Assembly (NCBI GenBank): GCA_017937385.1
Contig: JAGBDR010000089.1
Coordinates: 1-64,000 of the forward strand
Direction: 5' to 3'
DNA from: Parabacteroides sp.
Lineage (GTDB): Bacteria; Bacteroidota; Bacteroidia; Bacteroidales; Tannerellaceae
Length of the DNA: 64,000 bases
Part shown: in pieces, positions 61,334 to 64,000 of the stretch
How the letters are laid out: the number at the start of each line of letters is the position of its first letter
Numbering within the stretch: the first letter of the stretch is position 1
Notes under the pieces: generated by a model
Databases searched by the model: none
Seen by the model: only the letters and a program-made list of their open reading frames with translations
Told to the model about the DNA's origin: nothing
Translations under genes and position numbers: made by a program

Positions 61334-63838
61334 CTATTCGCTGATCAACTCGATCTTCGCGCTTTTCACTCCCGGCGCCGAAGCCTCGAAGACGATGACG
61401 CCCGGCGTTTCTTCCGTCTGTACGATGGCGGTCAGCTGCCCTTTGAAAAGGGACATCTGCGGAGCCTGGAAAGATTCGAGCGACGCTGGGTCTCCGTTGG
61501 CAGCCGCGCGGTAGGAGCCGGAGCCGCGGACGTCGAACTTCACCTTGTGGGCCGCGTCGGGACAGAGGTTGCCCTCCTTGTCGACCACCCGGACATTGAT
61601 AAAGGAGAGGTCCTTGCCATCGGCTTTCAGCCGGTCACGGTCTGCCGCCAGTTCGATACGATAAGGCTTGCCGGCGGTATGCACCTCCTCTTCGGCGACG
61701 GCGTTGCCGTCCTTGTCGTATGCGACCACTTTCAACGTGCCCGGTTCATATTTCGTGTCCATCCACATCAGCCGGTAGCGTTTCTGCCGTTCGAAGCTCT
61801 TCTGGGCGGCCTCCGTGTAGCTACTGTCCAACTCGACACTCAGGTCTTTCGTGCGTCTGCCCTGGCTCTTGCCGTTGATGAACAGCTCGGCGGAAGGATA
61901 ATTGGTGTAGACAAAGACCGGCGTCACTTCCCCCTCACGTCCCGGCCAGGTCCAGTGGGGCAGGATATGCAACGTGCGTTCCGCCTTGTTCCAATGGCTG
62001 CGGTAGAGATAGAAGCGGTCTTTGGGAATACCGGCGAGGTCGATGATGCCGAACAGGGAGCTATGGCTTGGCCAATCCGTATAGTAAGGAGTCGGCTCGC
62101 CCAAGTAGTCGAAGCCTGTCCACACAAACTCACCGATGCAATAGGGCAAGTCTTCATGCTGGATAAAGTCGTCTTCCGGCAGATTGGACCAACCGCAATG
62201 CTCCACGTCGTAGCCGGAACTCTGATGGTCGTCATACTTGGCCATCGCTTTCCGCTCAACCGGGAATTTATACACGCCGCGGGAACTGACCGTCGAGGCC
62301 GTTTCGCTCCCCAAAATAATCCGCTGCGGCAGCTTCTTGTAGTTAATCTTATATTTGAAAGGACGGTAGTTGAAGCCGGGGACATCCATCACGGCAGCGA
62401 AGTTGTTGTTGACAACGGCATCCGGATTATCCATTCCTTGTGTCACGGGGCGTGTCGGGTCTTCGCGGTGGCAAATGTCCTGCAACCGCTTGGCGGTCTT
62501 ACACTCGCCTTCGGGCCACTGGTTGGGCACTTCGTTGCCGATGCACCACATGACGACGCTCGGATTGTTGCGGAAGTGATGCACTAAGTTCACGAGGTCT
62601 TTCTCCACCCATTCGTCGAACAGGAGATTGTAACCGTTCTTGCACTTCGGCATGTCCCACTCGTCGAAGCTCTCCGCCATAATCATCATTCCCATCTCGT
62701 CGCAGGCCCGGACCAGTTCAGGCGCAGGCATATTGTGGGAAGTACGGATCGCATTGCATCCCATGTCTTTCAACATACGCACCTGGCGGCGGATAGCCGC
62801 ATCGTTGACGGCAGCCCCCAACGGGCCGAGATCGTGGTGGTTGCAGACGCCCTTGAAGACGGTCCGCTTGCCATTCAGGAAGAAGCCCTTGTCCGGTATA
62901 ATCTCGATCGAGCGGATACCGAAAGGAGTCGTGTAGATGTCTTTCAACTTGTCGCCCTCATACAGACGGGTTTCGGCCGAATACAAAGCGGGCATTTCCG
63001 GCGACCATAAAGAGGGAGTTCGGATGACAAACTCCTGTTCTGCCTCGCCGTCGTCGTATTTCAGTTGCGCAAGGGAAGTGCGGGCAACCGTCAGCCGTTG
63101 TTTGTCCGGGTTCCACAAGCTGGTCTCCACGCTGTAACGGGCGGGATCGGCCCCTTCGGGAAGCACCACCCGGGTACGCACATTCACTTTGGCAAACGCT
63201 TCATTGACCGAAGGAGTGGTGATGTAGGTGCCCCAAACCGGGATATAAGCATCTTCGGTCACAATCAGGTGCACATTCCGGTAAAGACCGGCGCCGGGAT
63301 ACCAGCGGGAAGATTCCGGCAGGTTTTCCAGACGCACCGCCAGCGTGTTCGTCTGTCCGGGCTTCAGATACTTCGTGACATCGAAGTGGAACGAATTATA
63401 TCCATACGGCCAATAGCCGACCTCCTGCCCGTTGATGTAGACACGGGCGTGGCTCATCGCTCCGTCGAACAGGATCGTGGCACGCTTGCCCGCCTGGAAT
63501 TGCGGGACGTCGAACTCGGTGCGGTACCAGCCGACTCCGACAAACGGCAATCCGCCGGTACGCCCGGCATGCTCCATTGCCTCTTTCTGGCCATCCTGAG
63601 CAATAGCCACCTCCTGTTTGTCATTCTGGGAACTGAAAGGGCCGTAGATCGCCCAATCGTGCGGGACAGTCACCGACTGCCACTTGCTGTCGTCGAAAGC
63701 AGGCTTTATGAACTCGTTGTTGTCTTCGCGTGTAAACTTCCAGTTCTTCTCCAACAGAAGCTCACTCCGTCCTTGTGCCGACAACGCCGACACGCACCCG
63801 AACAAGCCTATCAAAGCTACGAAATAGATTCTTTTCAT
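61334..63838 (-). CDS. Glycoside hydrolase family 2 enzyme (beta-galactosidase-like)
   Basis: An 834-residue exported enzyme; the signal peptide ends CVSALSAQ. GH2 modules follow in order: sugar-binding jelly roll (about 25-200; VGVGWYRTEFDVP), immunoglobulin-like domain (about 205-310), TIM barrel (about 315-590) and C-terminal Ig-like domains (about 620-834). The acid/base Glu is in VMWCIGNEVPNQW, and the candidate nucleophile in ILGSETAST. NHHDLGPLGAAVND and RTSHNMPAPEL are family landmarks. It acts on a beta-linked galactoside or related sugar in the periplasm. It is probably single, since the transporter gene beside it is divergent. Confidence 0.94.
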   Translation of the reverse strand: MKRIYFVALIGLFGCVSALSAQGRSELLLEKNWKFTREDNNEFIKPAFDDSKWQSVTVPHDWAIYGPFSSQNDKQEVAIAQDGQKEAMEHAGRTGGLPFVGVGWYRTEFDVPQFQAGKRATILFDGAMSHARVYINGQEVGYWPYGYNSFHFDVTKYLKPGQTNTLAVRLENLPESSRWYPGAGLYRNVHLIVTEDAYIPVWGTYITTPSVNEAFAKVNVRTRVVLPEGADPARYSVETSLWNPDKQRLTVARTSLAQLKYDDGEAEQEFVIRTPSLWSPEMPALYSAETRLYEGDKLKDIYTTPFGIRSIEIIPDKGFFLNGKRTVFKGVCNHHDLGPLGAAVNDAAIRRQVRMLKDMGCNAIRTSHNMPAPELVRACDEMGMMIMAESFDEWDMPKCKNGYNLLFDEWVEKDLVNLVHHFRNNPSVVMWCIGNEVPNQWPEGECKTAKRLQDICHREDPTRPVTQGMDNPDAVVNNNFAAVMDVPGFNYRPFKYKINYKKLPQRIILGSETASTVSSRGVYKFPVERKAMAKYDDHQSSGYDVEHCGWSNLPEDDFIQHEDLPYCIGEFVWTGFDYLGEPTPYYTDWPSHSSLFGIIDLAGIPKDRFYLYRSHWNKAERTLHILPHWTWPGREGEVTPVFVYTNYPSAELFINGKSQGRRTKDLSVELDSSYTEAAQKSFERQKRYRLMWMDTKYEPGTLKVVAYDKDGNAVAEEEVHTAGKPYRIELAADRDRLKADGKDLSFINVRVVDKEGNLCPDAAHKVKFDVRGSGSYRAAANGDPASLESFQAPQMSLFKGQLTAIVQTEETPGVIVFEASAPGVKSAKIELISE

Positions 63839-63924
63839 ACGTATTAATTGTATTTGTAGTACTTAACGCAACAAAAATAATTAAATTTGCAACCTTTACA
63901 AACAAAATCCGCATTTAACAAGAT

Positions 63925-64000
63925 ATGCTATTACAATTATTATTCGTTTTAATTGCCATCATTATCGGCGCCCGCCTCGGCGGTATCGGTTTGGGCGTAT
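63925..64000 (+). CDS. Start of an anaerobic C4-dicarboxylate (Dcu-type) transporter, cut by the window
   Basis: The first 25 codons read MLLQLLFVLIAIIIGARLGG followed by IGLGV, and continue past the window end. This hydrophobic opening is the one I know from DcuA/DcuB family transporters, which exchange fumarate, malate, aspartate and succinate. A -7-like TAAATTTG lies at 63882-63889, but its best TTTG partner is 25 bp upstream, longer than usual. It is divergent from the GH2 gene by 86 bp. Confidence 0.7.
   Translation, partial: MLLQLLFVLIAIIIGARLGGIGLGV

Overview
The window is chromosomal DNA from a member of the Bacteroidales, most likely a gut Parabacteroides. The signs are SusC/SusD pairs, FecR with an ECF sigma factor, a Bacteroidetes-type YidC, promoters of the form TTTG-N19-TAnnTTTG, and a 5-alpha/5-beta steroid reductase cluster of the kind I remember being reported from Parabacteroides and Odoribacteraceae. 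The species cannot be fixed from the sequence alone. Most of the window looks like stable core genome. The left 4.7 kb looks accessory.

Layout. 1-4745: a small island with a broken and an intact copy of a YaaW-like gene, a MITE-like element, a very short FtsZ-like protein, a YbjN/Sel1-like protein, an M48 metallopeptidase (plus a 25-codon remnant of a second one) and a two-helix membrane protein. 4863-14161: a lipoprotein oxidoreductase, then a SusC/SusD uptake locus with an EEP-phosphatase lipoprotein, FecR anti-sigma factor and divergent ECF sigma factor. 14292-27579: initiator tRNA and housekeeping genes (thioesterase, a double phosphoesterase, threonine aldolase, sigma factor, NfeD protease, antiporter, YidC, CTP synthase, HdeD-like protein). 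27603-38850: AraC regulator, then a 10 kb same-strand run in which TetR, a TolC-RND efflux pump, a PII-like protein and an atypical response regulator lead straight into 5-alpha-reductase, OYE-type reductase and short-chain dehydrogenase genes. This reads as a combined export-and-modify response to steroids or bile acids. 38930-43977: rplY-pth-hsp15, a ferredoxin/flavodoxin protein, gcvT and pepT.

44099-61208 is the most striking region. A histidine kinase and an NtrC-type regulator are followed by a TolC-like protein, one MacB-type ATPase, one HlyD-type adaptor and six FtsX/MacB-type permeases arranged as three B-A pairs, with a toxin-antitoxin pair at the end of one unit. The three units (tolC, ATPase, adaptor) each begin with a near-perfect sigma-54 promoter. 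Each also carries two 16-bp dyads of the form TGTYCR-N4-YGRACA, centred exactly 54 and 73 bp upstream of the -24 GG. The identical geometry argues that the dispersed parts are one exporter system controlled by one enhancer-binding protein, most simply the one encoded beside it.

The window closes with a GH2 glycosidase and the first codons of a divergent Dcu-type transporter. Many intergenic gaps hold short arrays of degenerate dyads spaced 20, 22 or 23 bp apart, ATTTATGA-type repeats, or a 28-bp palindrome. There is no rRNA and no CRISPR array.
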